The notes under the pieces were generated by a model that worked only from the letters and a program-made list of their open reading frames with translations, did no database searches and had not been told where the DNA came from. The position numbers and the translations under genes were made by a program. A stretch of 64,000 nt of DNA from Bdellovibrio sp047344985. GTDB taxonomy: Bacteria; Bdellovibrionota; Bdellovibrionia; Bdellovibrionales; Bdellovibrionaceae. Below are positions 8,453-18,081 of the stretch, in pieces; the stretch's first letter is position 1; each line of letters starts with the position of its first letter. Where the stretch lies: positions 2,542,001 through 2,606,000 of the forward strand of contig NZ_CP178861.1 of the NCBI RefSeq assembly GCF_047344985.1, in the 5' to 3' direction.

Positions 8453-10726
8453 ATGGACCTAAACGTGGCTACAAATTGCAACTACTGCGGCATCCCTACT
8501 CAAGGGGATGCGTACTGCTGTCGTGCTTGCGAAATTCTTGATACGCAAGTCAAAGAGATGCCAGTTCTTGCCGTCGCTCAAAATCCGTTTTCTTATTTAG
8601 ATCAGCCAGAGTTCCGCGATCTCTATCGCCACAAAAATCAAGACGATTTCAATTTTCTGTTCTTTGCAGAAGGCCTGCACTGTTCCTCTTGTGTCCATCT
8701 TTTAGAAAAACTTCCTCAGTTTTACGAACACGTAGAAAAAGCCCGAGTGAATTTCGGGCAGTCTACAGTGGCTGTCAAAATTTCTGATGCGGGTTCTTTG
8801 GCACAAACGGCCCACGTTATTCAGGAGCTGGGATACAAACCCACTTTGCTTTCACCGCAAGACAATATCGTTGAAAAATACAAGAAGGAAAACCGCACTC
8901 ATCTTAAGCGTATTGCCGTGGCTGGATTCTGCGCCGGGAACACGATGCTTTTTGTGATTCCCGTTTATGCGGGACTTGCGGGAACTTGGGCTCACGTCTT
9001 TAATTTCTTAAGCTTTCTTCTGTTCCTGCCTATTTTATTTTACAGCGCTATACCCTTTTATAAGGGCGCCTGGAATTCTTTGAAATATCAAGTGGTGAAT
9101 GTCGATCTGCCCATCACCGTCGCGATGCTTTCGGGATTTGCACTTTCAACAGTGAACCTTGTAAAGCAAGATGGCGCTATCTATTATGATAGCACGGCGA
9201 GCTTTATGTTTTTTATTCTGTCGGCTCGATATCTACTAAAAAGAGTGCAGCAGAATTATCTTTCTCCCACACGCGTACAGTCTTTTTTCAAAACTGAAAA
9301 GTACATTCTTATGGAAGACGGCGAAGAAAAAAGCATTCCATGGTCAAGTGCCAAACCCGGTGATCTTTTAAAAATTCAGCGCCATCAAACTTTGCCGACG
9401 GATTCCATATTGGAGTCTTCGCAGGCGAACTTAGACATGTCTTTATTTAACGGTGAATCTTTGCCAAAAATATTTTCCCGCGGCATGTCGCTCTTTGCTG
9501 GAACAAAAGTATTAGATGAATCAATCTTGGTTCGCGTGAAAGTTCCTTTTACCGAAAGCAAGCTTGGAATCCTTCTAAAGCAGCTTGATCAAAATGCTTT
9601 GCAAAAAAGTCATTTTATTACTCTGTCCGATAAGCTCGCGCAAAAATTAATTGTCACAGTTTTTAGTATCGCTTTGCTTTTCTTCTTTTTATACATGAGC
9701 GTCAATCCGACAGAAGCCTTTAATAGGTCATTGGCATTGATTGTCCTGGCCTGCCCTTGCGCCTTGGCTTTTGGTTCGCCTTTGACTTTCGGTTTGGCTT
9801 TAAAGAAGGCTCAGAAACTCGGAATACTTCTAAAGGATGCCACAAGTCTTGAGCGCATTCTTAAAGTTCGTCATATTTTCTTTGATAAAACAGGCACCCT
9901 CACTGAAGGCAATTTGCAAATTTCTCATTCAGAGCCTTCGAATATTCCAGAAGATCTTAAAAGGGCAATTTTAGGCCTTGAAGCCGCTTCTTATCATCCC
10001 GTGGCTTTTGCTCTTCGCAAAGCCTGGGCTCATAATTCAGAAGTCACTGAAGCTTCCAATGTGCAAGAAACTTTGGGCCGTGGAGTGCATGGTGATATTC
10101 AGGGATGTCATTATGAAATTCGTCATCTGGCAGAAAGCACTCACGAGGTAGAATCCGGCATCGAAGTGTTAAAAGATGGTACAAGTGTCGCACGCATTTA
10201 CTTTATCGACGCTCTTCGTGGTGATTCTCGCTCCTCCGTACAGGCCTTGCAGCGTCAAAACATAGAATGCTTTTTGCTTTCCGGTGATAAAAAAACGCGC
10301 GCCCAACAAGCCGCCGACGCTTGCGGAATTTCCCGCGAGAACACCTATGGCGAGCTCTTTCCCGAAGATAAAAAAACGATCCTTGAAAAATACACCGACA
10401 CTTGCATGATCGGCGATGGTGCCAATGACTCTTTAAGCCTGCAGTCCGCCGATGTCGGTATCGCAGTCAAAGGAAGTGTCGACTTAAGCTTACAAAGTGC
10501 TGACATTTACTTTATGCGCGGAGGACTTTCTCCTTTGTTTGATCTGATGAATCTGGCCAAACAAACACGCCGCGTGCTTGTGCGCAATCTCACTATTTCT
10601 CTTGTCTATAATACTCTTGGCGGAACGTTAGCATTGATGGGGTTTATCAACCCAATGATGGCGGCCATTTTAATGCCTTTGAGCTCTTTGGCCATCATTC
10701 TTTCAAGTCTTTGGGGGTTCCGATGA
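8453..10726 (+). CDS. ccoI: cbb3 oxidase maturation copper-transporting P-type ATPase CcoI
   Basis: A 757-residue P1B-type ATPase. The N-terminus has a cysteine-rich CNYCG...YCCRAC segment and then an HMA-like domain with CSSC near 79. Membrane helices follow, with the CPC motif in VLACPCALAFGSP near 433, phosphorylation motif DKTGTLTEG near 479 and hinge GDGANDSL near 654. The N-terminal cysteine knot plus a single HMA domain is the FixI/CcoI arrangement. This family exports Cu+ to the periplasmic side for insertion into cbb3 oxidase CuB. It is the first gene of the cco operon and overlaps ccoS by ATGA. Confidence 0.93.
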   Translation: MDLNVATNCNYCGIPTQGDAYCCRACEILDTQVKEMPVLAVAQNPFSYLDQPEFRDLYRHKNQDDFNFLFFAEGLHCSSCVHLLEKLPQFYEHVEKARVNFGQSTVAVKISDAGSLAQTAHVIQELGYKPTLLSPQDNIVEKYKKENRTHLKRIAVAGFCAGNTMLFVIPVYAGLAGTWAHVFNFLSFLLFLPILFYSAIPFYKGAWNSLKYQVVNVDLPITVAMLSGFALSTVNLVKQDGAIYYDSTASFMFFILSARYLLKRVQQNYLSPTRVQSFFKTEKYILMEDGEEKSIPWSSAKPGDLLKIQRHQTLPTDSILESSQANLDMSLFNGESLPKIFSRGMSLFAGTKVLDESILVRVKVPFTESKLGILLKQLDQNALQKSHFITLSDKLAQKLIVTVFSIALLFFFLYMSVNPTEAFNRSLALIVLACPCALAFGSPLTFGLALKKAQKLGILLKDATSLERILKVRHIFFDKTGTLTEGNLQISHSEPSNIPEDLKRAILGLEAASYHPVAFALRKAWAHNSEVTEASNVQETLGRGVHGDIQGCHYEIRHLAESTHEVESGIEVLKDGTSVARIYFIDALRGDSRSSVQALQRQNIECFLLSGDKKTRAQQAADACGISRENTYGELFPEDKKTILEKYTDTCMIGDGANDSLSLQSADVGIAVKGSVDLSLQSADIYFMRGGLSPLFDLMNLAKQTRRVLVRNLTISLVYNTLGGTLALMGFINPMMAAILMPLSSLAIILSSLWGFR

Positions 10727-10878
10727 ATATTTTAACTCTGATGGTTCCGATGGCTTTGCTTTTAGGAATCGGTTTTGTGTCCGCTTTTTTGTGGGCCACT
10801 TCAAAAGGTCAGTTTGATGACCTGGAAACTCCTGCGCATAGAATTTTAAATGATGATAACGAAAGGAAACACTCGTGA
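10723..10878 (+). CDS. ccoS: cbb3 oxidase assembly protein CcoS
   Basis: A 51-residue protein starting at the ATG that overlaps the ccoI TGA. One N-terminal membrane helix (about residues 4-25) ends in FLWATSKGQFDDLETPAHRI, the hallmark of CcoS, with conserved W, GQFDDLE and P. CcoS is needed for cofactor insertion into cbb3 oxidase. It overlaps the downstream GTG of ccoNO by GTGA. It is short enough to be missed by automatic gene callers. Confidence 0.92.
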   Translation: MNILTLMVPMALLLGIGFVSAFLWATSKGQFDDLETPAHRILNDDNERKHS

Positions 10879-12998
10879 AAACAACTGGAAACCTCATCGA
10901 GAAAATATATTACGATGACGATATCGTAAAAAAATTCATTCTCGCCACTCTGATCTGGGCCGGAGCTGCCTTTTTATTTGGCTTGCTTGCTGCCTTGCAA
11001 CTCGCCTATTGGCCTTTGAATGCCAATATGGAGTGGATCACTTTCGGTCGTCTGCGCCCTCTTCATACAAACGCGGCGATCTTTGCATTTGCGGGAAATG
11101 CAATCTTTGCCGGAATTTATCACTCTTCGCAAAGACTTTTAAAAGCACGCATGTTTTCAGATTTGCTTTCAAAGATGCACTTCTGGGGCTGGCAATTAAT
11201 TATTCTTTCTGCCGCGATTACTTTGCCGTTGGGTTACAGCCAATCCAAAGAGTATGCAGAACTTGAATGGCCGATTGATATTGCTATTACTGTCGTTTGG
11301 GTGATTTTTGCCTTGAACTTCTTTATGACGATTCACAAGCGTCGTGAAAAACACATGTACGTGGCAATTTGGTTTTACATCGCAACAATCATCACGGTCG
11401 CCGTTTTGCACATCATCAACTCCATTGAAATTCCAGTTTCACTGTTTAAGTCTTATCCGGTGTATGCAGGCATTCAAGATGCGATGGTGCAATGGTGGTA
11501 TGGTCACAATGCGGTGGCGTTTTTCCTAACGACTCCGTTCTTGGGTTTGATGTACTACTATGTTCCTAAAGCCGCTAATCGCCCGGTTTATTCTTACCGT
11601 CTGTCGATTGTGCACTTCTGGGCTTTGGTGTTTATCTATATCTGGGCCGGTCCTCACCACTTGCTTTACACTTCACTGCCAGAGTGGGCACAAACATTGG
11701 GAATGGTTTTCTCGATCATGTTGTGGGCTCCTTCTTGGGGTGGAATGATCAACGGTCTTTTGACGTTGAAAGGCTCTTGGCATCTTCTTCGTACAGAGCC
11801 ACTGATCAAATTCTTTGTCGCAGCTTTAACTTTTTACGGAATGTCGACATTCGAAGGACCGCTGCTTTCAATTAAATCTGTTTCAGCACTGGGTCACTAT
11901 ACTGACTGGATCATCGGTCACGTGCACTCAGGAGCCTTGGGTTGGAATGGTTTCTTAACTTTCGGGATGATTTACTATCTTGTACCTCGCCTTTGGAAGA
12001 CAGAGCTTTATTCTAAAAAACTTTTGGAAAATCATTTCTGGATTGGACTAACAGGTGTTCTTCTTTACTACATCTCTATGGTGGTAGCGGGAATCACTCA
12101 AGGTCTTATGTGGAGAGCCGTCGATGCTGACGGAAGTTTGACATATCCTGATTTCATCGAGACGGTTGTACGTATCGTGCCTTTGTACTGGGTGCGCGCG
12201 GTGGGTGGATTCCTCTTCCTGACTGGTTTCTTGATGATGTGTTACAACGTATTTAAAACAATTCAAATGGCGCCAAAGACTGTTGAAGCCAAAGAAGTTT
12301 TGGTAGAACGCACAGGCTTTGACGAAGTCACCAAAGAAGCTCACCGTAAACTTGAAGGCATGGGATTGGCGTTCTCTATTCTTGCTTTCTTGGCCATTGC
12401 GGTTGGCTCGGTGATTGAAATTTACCCGACACTTTCTTTACACAAATACGTAAGCCCTAATAATATCATCGATCCTTACACACCTCTGGAACTTGCGGGC
12501 CGTGATATTTATATCAAAGAAGGTTGCTACGTTTGTCACTCTCAACAAATTCGTCCGATTGCTTCTGAAGTGCTTCGTTACGGAAAAGCTTCCACTGTGG
12601 AAGAATCCATGTACGATCATCCGTTCCAATGGGGTTCAAAACGCACGGGTCCGGATCTATCCCGCTTAGGAAAGAAATATCCGAATCTTTGGCATTATAG
12701 CCACATGATGGATCCTCGCGCTGTGACTCCAAAGAGTATTATGCCGAACTATCCATGGCTTGCGGAAAAAGACACGGATTTCATAGTTCTTCGTAAAAAA
12801 TTATCCGTGATGAGCGAGCTTGGAGTTCCTTACGAACAAGATGTTATCGCCAACGCCGATATTCATGCGCAAAAACAAGCACAGGAAATTGCCGCAGATC
12901 TAGAATCCAATGGCGCTCCGAAAGGACTTGCGAAAAAAGAAATCATCGCTTTGATCGCCTACCTTCAGTCGTTGGGTCAGAAAGGAAAAGTACAATGA
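10875..12998 (+). CDS. ccoNO: Fused cbb3 cytochrome c oxidase subunits I and II (CcoNO)
   Basis: A 707-residue fusion. Residues 1 to about 470 form the multi-helix CcoN subunit, with RLRPLHTNAAIFAFAGNAIF near 57, WWYGHNAVAFFLT near 207, GPHHLLYTSLPEWAQ near 259 and IIGHVHSGALGWNG near 345 providing haem b and CuB histidines. After a membrane anchor near 495-520, CcoO follows with haem c motif CYVCH at 551-555 and GPDLSRLGKKYPNLWHYSHM near 592. The start is GTG overlapping ccoS. Fused ccoNO is known in some Bacteroidetes and Bdellovibrio relatives. It is the catalytic, proton-pumping, high-oxygen-affinity core of the terminal oxidase. Confidence 0.95.
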   Translation: MKTTGNLIEKIYYDDDIVKKFILATLIWAGAAFLFGLLAALQLAYWPLNANMEWITFGRLRPLHTNAAIFAFAGNAIFAGIYHSSQRLLKARMFSDLLSKMHFWGWQLIILSAAITLPLGYSQSKEYAELEWPIDIAITVVWVIFALNFFMTIHKRREKHMYVAIWFYIATIITVAVLHIINSIEIPVSLFKSYPVYAGIQDAMVQWWYGHNAVAFFLTTPFLGLMYYYVPKAANRPVYSYRLSIVHFWALVFIYIWAGPHHLLYTSLPEWAQTLGMVFSIMLWAPSWGGMINGLLTLKGSWHLLRTEPLIKFFVAALTFYGMSTFEGPLLSIKSVSALGHYTDWIIGHVHSGALGWNGFLTFGMIYYLVPRLWKTELYSKKLLENHFWIGLTGVLLYYISMVVAGITQGLMWRAVDADGSLTYPDFIETVVRIVPLYWVRAVGGFLFLTGFLMMCYNVFKTIQMAPKTVEAKEVLVERTGFDEVTKEAHRKLEGMGLAFSILAFLAIAVGSVIEIYPTLSLHKYVSPNNIIDPYTPLELAGRDIYIKEGCYVCHSQQIRPIASEVLRYGKASTVEESMYDHPFQWGSKRTGPDLSRLGKKYPNLWHYSHMMDPRAVTPKSIMPNYPWLAEKDTDFIVLRKKLSVMSELGVPYEQDVIANADIHAQKQAQEIAADLESNGAPKGLAKKEIIALIAYLQSLGQKGKVQ

Positions 12999-13159
12999 AA
13001 CAAGAAGGATTAAAATTTTTCACAGACACACACCTCACGGCTTTGGGTCTTTTGATTTTCTTTCTGTTTTTCGTTGGCGTCTTATTCTGGGTTTATCGTA
13101 AATCCAGTTCAACTTTGTACACGAAGATGGAACAAATGCCTTTAAAGGATGGGGAATAA
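12995..13159 (+). CDS. ccoQ: CcoQ-like small cbb3 oxidase subunit
   Basis: A 54-residue protein with one membrane helix (LTALGLLIFFLFFVGVLFWV, about 15-34) followed by YRKSS and a short polar tail. Position between ccoNO and ccoP, size and topology match CcoQ, the small stabilising subunit, although the sequence itself is poorly conserved in this family. The ATG overlaps the ccoNO stop, so translation is coupled. Confidence 0.8.
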   Translation: MKQEGLKFFTDTHLTALGLLIFFLFFVGVLFWVYRKSSSTLYTKMEQMPLKDGE

Positions 13160-13160
13160 A

Positions 13161-13721
13161 ATGAGCGATCAAAAAGAAAAATTCCACGAATACGACGGCA
13201 TTATCGAACATGACAATCCTCTTCCAACGTGGTGGCTGTGGTCCTTTTTCATCACGATTATTTTTTCGTTTATGTACTTTATCCACTACCAGCTTGGCGG
13301 CGGTGGACTCACATTAACGGAAGAACTCAAGGAAGCCATGGCCGAGTTGGAAAAATCCAAAGCCACAGCGGCCTCCTCTTCTCCGATGGAAACAGAAGAT
13401 TCTTTAAAGGAAGCTTTTGGTAAAGACGGTGTTGTCGCTTTGGGCGCATCGGAATTCACAGCAAAATGTGCTTCTTGTCACGGTCAGGAATTGCAAGGTC
13501 TTATTGGTCCTAATCTAACGGATAAATACTGGCTGCATGGCAAAGGCACGCGCATGGACGTCGTCAAAGTCATCCGCGAAGGTGTGCCTGAAAAAGGAAT
13601 GCCGCCTTGGGGACCTGTTTTGAAAAAAGACGAGATTTATGCGGTGGCAGCATTTATTCTTTCTAAAAAAGGTTCTAACCCAGCCGGAGCTAAAGAACCT
13701 CAAGGAGATCCTGTCGAATGA
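13161..13721 (+). CDS. ccoP: cbb3 oxidase subunit III CcoP, single haem c
   Basis: A 186-residue protein. The ATG at 13161, one base after the ccoQ stop, is preferred over an in-frame ATG at 13149 inside ccoQ, because it begins the typical MSDQKEKFHEYDGIIEHDN N-terminus with DNPLPTWWLWSF entering the membrane helix. Only one haem c motif, CASCH at 103-107, is present, with distal MPPWGP near 152; textbook CcoP has two. The protein therefore resembles the short, monohaem CcoP. It would pass electrons from soluble cytochrome c to the CcoO part of ccoNO. It overlaps ccoG by ATGA. Confidence 0.92.
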   Translation: MSDQKEKFHEYDGIIEHDNPLPTWWLWSFFITIIFSFMYFIHYQLGGGGLTLTEELKEAMAELEKSKATAASSSPMETEDSLKEAFGKDGVVALGASEFTAKCASCHGQELQGLIGPNLTDKYWLHGKGTRMDVVKVIREGVPEKGMPPWGPVLKKDEIYAVAAFILSKKGSNPAGAKEPQGDPVE

Positions 13722-15118
13722 GCTCGCTAGACCCCAGCAAACTGACCAGCGTTGATGAACACGGTGACCGTGTCGGAATTATTCCTGCCGAAGTGCGTGG
13801 GTTTTTCCGTCGTCACCGGACATGGACGCAATTGGTTTTGCTGGTTGTGTTTTTGGCGCTACCTTGGACAAAAGTAGGCGGCCACCAAACAATACTCCTG
13901 AACATTCCTCAAAGAGAGTTCGCTCTTTTTGGGGTCTTGTTTAAAGCTCACGATGCGCCTTTATTATTTTTTATTTTCGGCACATTGGCTTTGGGTTTAG
14001 CTTTTGTTACATCCATCTGGGGACGCGTGTGGTGTGGATGGGCGTGCCCGCAGACAGTTTTTATTGATGCTGTTTTCCGTCGTATTGAACAATGGACGGA
14101 AGGAAGTTACATCAAACGTCGCGCCCTTCGCGATGGTCCGATGACTTTTGAAAAAGTTCGTAAGACCGGATTGAAATGGATTTTATTTGTCATTGTGTCC
14201 TCGCTGATCGCGCATAGTTTTATGGCGTATTTCGTGGGTGCAGCGGATCTGATTGAAATGATCCAGAATGATCCTTCAAAAAATCTGACTTATTTTTTAC
14301 TGGTGACTTTCTTTACGGCCGCAACCCTGTTTGATTTCGGTTGGTTCCGTGAACAGTTCTGCGTGATCATGTGTCCTTACGGACGCATTCAATCTGTTTT
14401 GCTCGATCAAAAATCCATGGCCGTTGTCTATGACGTGCAACGTGGGGAACCTCGCAAAGGCCAAGCCCCTCCGGGAAAAACAGCGGGTGATTGCGTGTCA
14501 TGCAATCGCTGCGTGCAGGTTTGTCCGACAGGGATTGATATTCGTAACGGTCTGCAAATGGAATGCATTGCTTGCACCGCTTGTATTGATGCTTGTGATG
14601 AAATCATGGAAAAAGTGAAAAAGCCTAAAGGGCTTATTCGTTATGACACCTTGGATGGCAGTCCGATTTCCTTGATGAAACCGCGATCAATTATTTATAT
14701 TGTTGCGATTGTAAGTTTAATTTTAGGTTTGGGATATGCGGTCGCAACCCGAGAGTCTGCGCACTTTACTATTTTGCGTGGAGCCGGACTTCCTTATTCT
14801 TATGTGAAAAACTCCCGCGGGGAAGAAGTGATCCTAAATCAGTTCCGCGTCCACATTCAAAACCAAGGTAAGGAGACGGCTCGTTATGAACTCAGTCTTC
14901 CGGCCGAGTTTTTAAAACAAGATGTCGAATTCAGTGTCGCAGAAAATCCTTTAACACTGGCTTCGGGTGAATCTAGGGAATGGTATTTCTTTGTTAGAAT
15001 CGTGCCTTCGCTTTTTGATGCTAGTGGAAAAATAAAAACGCAATTGCAGATTCGCGATTTGAATAATGAAAAGTTTCAGTCTCAGCGCGAATTAATTTTG
15101 GTGGGCCCCAAACAATGA
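13718..15118 (+). CDS. ccoG: cbb3 oxidase accessory ferredoxin-like protein CcoG
   Basis: A 466-residue membrane protein. Helices lie near 38-55, 67-95, 145-170, 190-210 and 325-345. Motifs are VWCGWACPQTVF near 105, CVSCNRCVQVCP near 262 and CIACTACIDACDE near 284, which bind two [4Fe-4S] clusters, and the C-terminal third is an Ig-like extracytoplasmic domain. CcoG/RdxA is thought to reduce Cu2+ to Cu+ for CcoI during oxidase assembly. The start overlaps the ccoP stop and the end overlaps the next gene. Confidence 0.94.
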   Translation: MSSLDPSKLTSVDEHGDRVGIIPAEVRGFFRRHRTWTQLVLLVVFLALPWTKVGGHQTILLNIPQREFALFGVLFKAHDAPLLFFIFGTLALGLAFVTSIWGRVWCGWACPQTVFIDAVFRRIEQWTEGSYIKRRALRDGPMTFEKVRKTGLKWILFVIVSSLIAHSFMAYFVGAADLIEMIQNDPSKNLTYFLLVTFFTAATLFDFGWFREQFCVIMCPYGRIQSVLLDQKSMAVVYDVQRGEPRKGQAPPGKTAGDCVSCNRCVQVCPTGIDIRNGLQMECIACTACIDACDEIMEKVKKPKGLIRYDTLDGSPISLMKPRSIIYIVAIVSLILGLGYAVATRESAHFTILRGAGLPYSYVKNSRGEEVILNQFRVHIQNQGKETARYELSLPAEFLKQDVEFSVAENPLTLASGESREWYFFVRIVPSLFDASGKIKTQLQIRDLNNEKFQSQRELILVGPKQ

Positions 15119-15726
15119 CCCCGACTCTTTTGCTTGCATTAGGAATTCTTTCTTCCAGTTTCTTCGGGAGCTGGCACTGCGCTGGAATGTGCGGGCCTAT
15201 TGCAAGCATGATGAGCGCGAAAAAAAGTTTACTGAGTTATCACTTGGGACGACTTATTTCTTACACAGCCTTAGGCGTCGTCTCTGGCGCCTTGGGACAG
15301 TTTTTCCTAAACAGTGACTTTGTGGTCTTACGCTGGATTTCGAGCGTTCTCTTAGCGGCTCTGCTTTGTCTTTCTGGCTTCGCTTTGATCTTTCCTCAAC
15401 TTGGAGCGCGTCTAAAGAAAAATCCATGGCGTCTTCAGGTCTTTCAGATAGGCCGTTCAGGTTGGGCCGTGGGACTTCTTACGGTGTTTTTACCTTGCGG
15501 CTGGCTTTACACTTATGCGATGGCAGCGATTGCAACAAGAAGTCCGTGGGCCGGTGGATTGACTTTGTTTTTGTTCTGGCTGGGCGGACTTCCCACCCTA
15601 AGTGCAGTTCCCATGATGGTTCGAAAGACCATTCAATCCGCTGGACTTCGTCAACAACGAATCGCCGGGGTTGTGCTCTTGATTTCAGGACTATACTCCA
15701 TTGGCAGTTTTATGTTTTTGCATTGA
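15115..15726 (+). CDS. TauE/SafE- or DsbD_2-like membrane protein of the cco operon
   Basis: A 203-residue protein with about six helices. GSWHCAGMCGPIASMM near 18-33 and FLPCGWLYTYAMAA near 122-135 carry Cys, Met and His residues placed as in the UreH/DsbD_2-like family that accompanies cco operons. The Met/Cys pattern suggests metal (copper) handling or thiol transport for oxidase maturation. Its ATG overlaps the ccoG stop. No ccoH is visible in the operon, so this gene occupies the place where ccoH is often found but is not homologous in appearance. Confidence 0.8.
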   Translation: MTPTLLLALGILSSSFFGSWHCAGMCGPIASMMSAKKSLLSYHLGRLISYTALGVVSGALGQFFLNSDFVVLRWISSVLLAALLCLSGFALIFPQLGARLKKNPWRLQVFQIGRSGWAVGLLTVFLPCGWLYTYAMAAIATRSPWAGGLTLFLFWLGGLPTLSAVPMMVRKTIQSAGLRQQRIAGVVLLISGLYSIGSFMFLH

Positions 15727-15758
15727 ATCCCCCGAGGCTTTATTGAAAAATAAAGTCT

Positions 15759-16475
15759 ATGAAAAACATTTTAATCACTTCCGCAGCACTTTTTATTTTA
15801 TCAACATCGGCATTGGCCCAAGAGGCTTCCTCTGAAACGAAGGAAACTCAAGCGCCAGAAACGGCAGCGGCCGCAGTTCCAGCGCCCACAACTCCCGATC
15901 ATCAAGAACAACCGCGCGAATGGCCACGCAGCCTTTGGGGTGTTTATGGTGGCCTTGGTCTTCCTCATGGATTGAGTGGCGGTCTTGAGTATTTAGATCA
16001 ATCTCGCACCTGGGCCGTTTCTGTTGATGTCGGGGCTTTTTCTTATAAACCAAAAGATGAAGCGAATGATAAAGAAGAAGTTTCTCTGGGAAGCTTTGGT
16101 CTTGAGGGACGCTATCATCCTTTCACAGGTTCTTTCTTCTTTGGTGGCGTGATCGGAACACAAGTCGTGAAAGCGAAGAAGACAGCAACCTATGTTGGTG
16201 AAACCGTGTCTCCGGAAGTGAAGGTCGGCAACACTTACCTTACTCCTAAAATCGGCTGGTTCTGGCAGTTTAATTCAGGTCTTAATTTCGGCGTTGAATT
16301 AGGTGCACAGATTCCCCTTTCAACAAAAGTGGACATCGATGACGGAACAACAAACCCTCTGGTGTTGAATGATCCTGACTATATTAAAAACAAGGACGAC
16401 GTGAAAGACACAGCAGAAAAACTTGGCAAAATGGTTTTGCCTCACGCTTTGGTTCGTCTTGGTTACGCATTCTAA
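15759..16475 (+). CDS. Secreted outer-membrane beta-barrel-like protein
   Basis: A 238-residue protein with signal peptide MKNILITSAALFILSTSALA, then a low-complexity Ala/Pro/Thr/Glu linker (about 21-50). The rest has alternating hydrophobic strands such as WGVYGGLGLPHGLSGGLEYL and ends LPHALVRLGYAF, with an aromatic C-terminus typical of OmpA-like or small beta-barrel outer-membrane proteins. Function unknown. It follows the cco operon by 32 nt and ends in a strong terminator, so it may be read through from that operon. Confidence 0.8.
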   Translation: MKNILITSAALFILSTSALAQEASSETKETQAPETAAAAVPAPTTPDHQEQPREWPRSLWGVYGGLGLPHGLSGGLEYLDQSRTWAVSVDVGAFSYKPKDEANDKEEVSLGSFGLEGRYHPFTGSFFFGGVIGTQVVKAKKTATYVGETVSPEVKVGNTYLTPKIGWFWQFNSGLNFGVELGAQIPLSTKVDIDDGTTNPLVLNDPDYIKNKDDVKDTAEKLGKMVLPHALVRLGYAF

Positions 16476-16503
16476 AAAATATAAAAATTCAATTTAAGAA
16501 AAA

Positions 16504-16531
16504 GGAGAGCCGTAAGCTCTCCTTTTTTTTT
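16504..16531 (+). terminator. Rho-independent terminator
   Basis: Perfect stem GGAGAGC/GCTCTCC with loop CGTAA followed by nine T. It lies 28 nt after the stop of the beta-barrel gene and closes the plus-strand unit that begins at the cco operon. Confidence 0.93.
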
Positions 16532-16717
16532 CAAGTTTCAACCTTGCAATCCAATTCTTCACTTTAGTAGGTACTCCTTTGTTAACGGACATCTAAACCA
16601 GGATTGTCATCTGTTTTTCTTGTTCTCTTTGATTTTCGGGGATTAGCCTAAATTCAAGAATAAAAAAATATCTGGCCGATATCGAAGACTGGTATTTGCC
16701 AGCACAAAGGAGACGTT

Positions 16718-18070
16718 ATGACATCGCGAACAAAGCAGTATGTTGCAGCCGTGGCTCTTGCGATCGCCATTGCCGGATGCGCCGGTAAACCACCTCAATA
16801 TCAAACTATTTCTTCCAGCGCCAACCCTACAACCGAAATAGAGCGCACCGAAGAAATGTTGAGAGATGCGCAGGGCCGTCAAGTGGACGTTCTTTCTCCA
16901 AAAAACTTTGCTGACGCACGAAAAGCTTTAGAGAAAGCAAAAGACAAAAAAGAAAAAGGCAAATCCAATGAAGATATCTTGGAACAAGTTTCTTACTCAC
17001 GCGGTTGGTTGAATGAAGCCAATGCCAAAGCGGAAATCGCGGAAACGTCCATGAAAGATATCACCGATGCTCGTGCAGGAGCTTTACGCGCCGGGGCCCC
17101 TAGCCTTTATCCTAAAGAATGGAAAAAAGCAGGCGACGAACTTGAAGACATCACAGCCGCTATTGAAAAAGGAAACTTAAGTCCTTCAGAGAAAAAAGGA
17201 AACGATTTAACAGCCCGTTATCGCGACTTAGAGACCATGTCGGTGACAAAAGCAAATCTGGGAATTGCTGATGAAAATATTAAATCCGCTAAAAAGGACA
17301 AGGCAGATAAAAATGCGCCGAAGTCCTGGGATCTCGCTGTCATGAAATACAACAATGCGGAAAAAATGATTAAAGCAGATCCGCGTAACACCGAAGCCAT
17401 CCGTCGCGCGTCTGAAGATGCCACTCGTGAATCCGTGCATCTTCTTGACGTCACTCGCCGCGTGAATGCAGGCAACACGGAAGATCTGGTTCTAATGGCG
17501 GACCGCCAACAGCGCACGATTTCAAGCCTCCGCAATGAATACTCTTCAACCGAAAAGGAACTGCAGGAATCCCAATCGCAATTAAGTGAAGCGGAAAAAC
17601 AAAAGCAAGAGTTGGCTAAAAAACAAGAGGCGCTTGAAAAAATACAAACTCTCAACCAAACTGCAGCGGACCTCCGCAAACAGTTTAAGCCGAACGAAGC
17701 AGAGGTTTACACGGATAATGGCAAGTTGATGATTCGCCTCAGAGGTTTGCAGTTTGCAAGCAACCAAGCGACCTTGGGACCTAAGAATCAAGCCCTCTTA
17801 AAAAAAGTTGAAACGGCTCTGAATGATGTTGATGCATCTCACGTCCGAATCGAAGGTCACACCGACGCAACGGGAAATCCTGATCGCAACACTGTTCTTT
17901 CAGAAGAAAGAGCGAAAGCAGTGGAAAACTTCCTCGTTAAAAACGGAGCTATCCCCGAAGATCGTGTGGATGCTGTCGGCATGGGGTCTGATAAACCTAT
18001 CAGCGACAATAACACACAAAGAGGTCGCGCAGAAAATCGCCGTATCGATCTTGTGATCGAAACGGAATAA
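16718..18070 (+). CDS. OmpA-family peptidoglycan-binding lipoprotein
   Basis: A 450-residue lipoprotein with lipobox IAGC at 18-21. The middle is helical and highly charged (DUF4398-like repeats and coiled coil, about 30-310). The C-terminal 120 residues form an OmpA-like domain: LQFASNQATLGPKNQALL, RIEGHTDATGNPDRNTVLSE and RGRAENRRIDLVIE, including the Asp and Arg that bind meso-diaminopimelate. It would tether the outer membrane to peptidoglycan. A good AGGAG site precedes the ATG. The CsbD-like gene follows by 11 nt, behind an AAGGAGG site, so both are likely cotranscribed. Confidence 0.9.
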   Translation: MTSRTKQYVAAVALAIAIAGCAGKPPQYQTISSSANPTTEIERTEEMLRDAQGRQVDVLSPKNFADARKALEKAKDKKEKGKSNEDILEQVSYSRGWLNEANAKAEIAETSMKDITDARAGALRAGAPSLYPKEWKKAGDELEDITAAIEKGNLSPSEKKGNDLTARYRDLETMSVTKANLGIADENIKSAKKDKADKNAPKSWDLAVMKYNNAEKMIKADPRNTEAIRRASEDATRESVHLLDVTRRVNAGNTEDLVLMADRQQRTISSLRNEYSSTEKELQESQSQLSEAEKQKQELAKKQEALEKIQTLNQTAADLRKQFKPNEAEVYTDNGKLMIRLRGLQFASNQATLGPKNQALLKKVETALNDVDASHVRIEGHTDATGNPDRNTVLSEERAKAVENFLVKNGAIPEDRVDAVGMGSDKPISDNNTQRGRAENRRIDLVIETE

Positions 18071-18081
18071 GGAGGTGCCCT

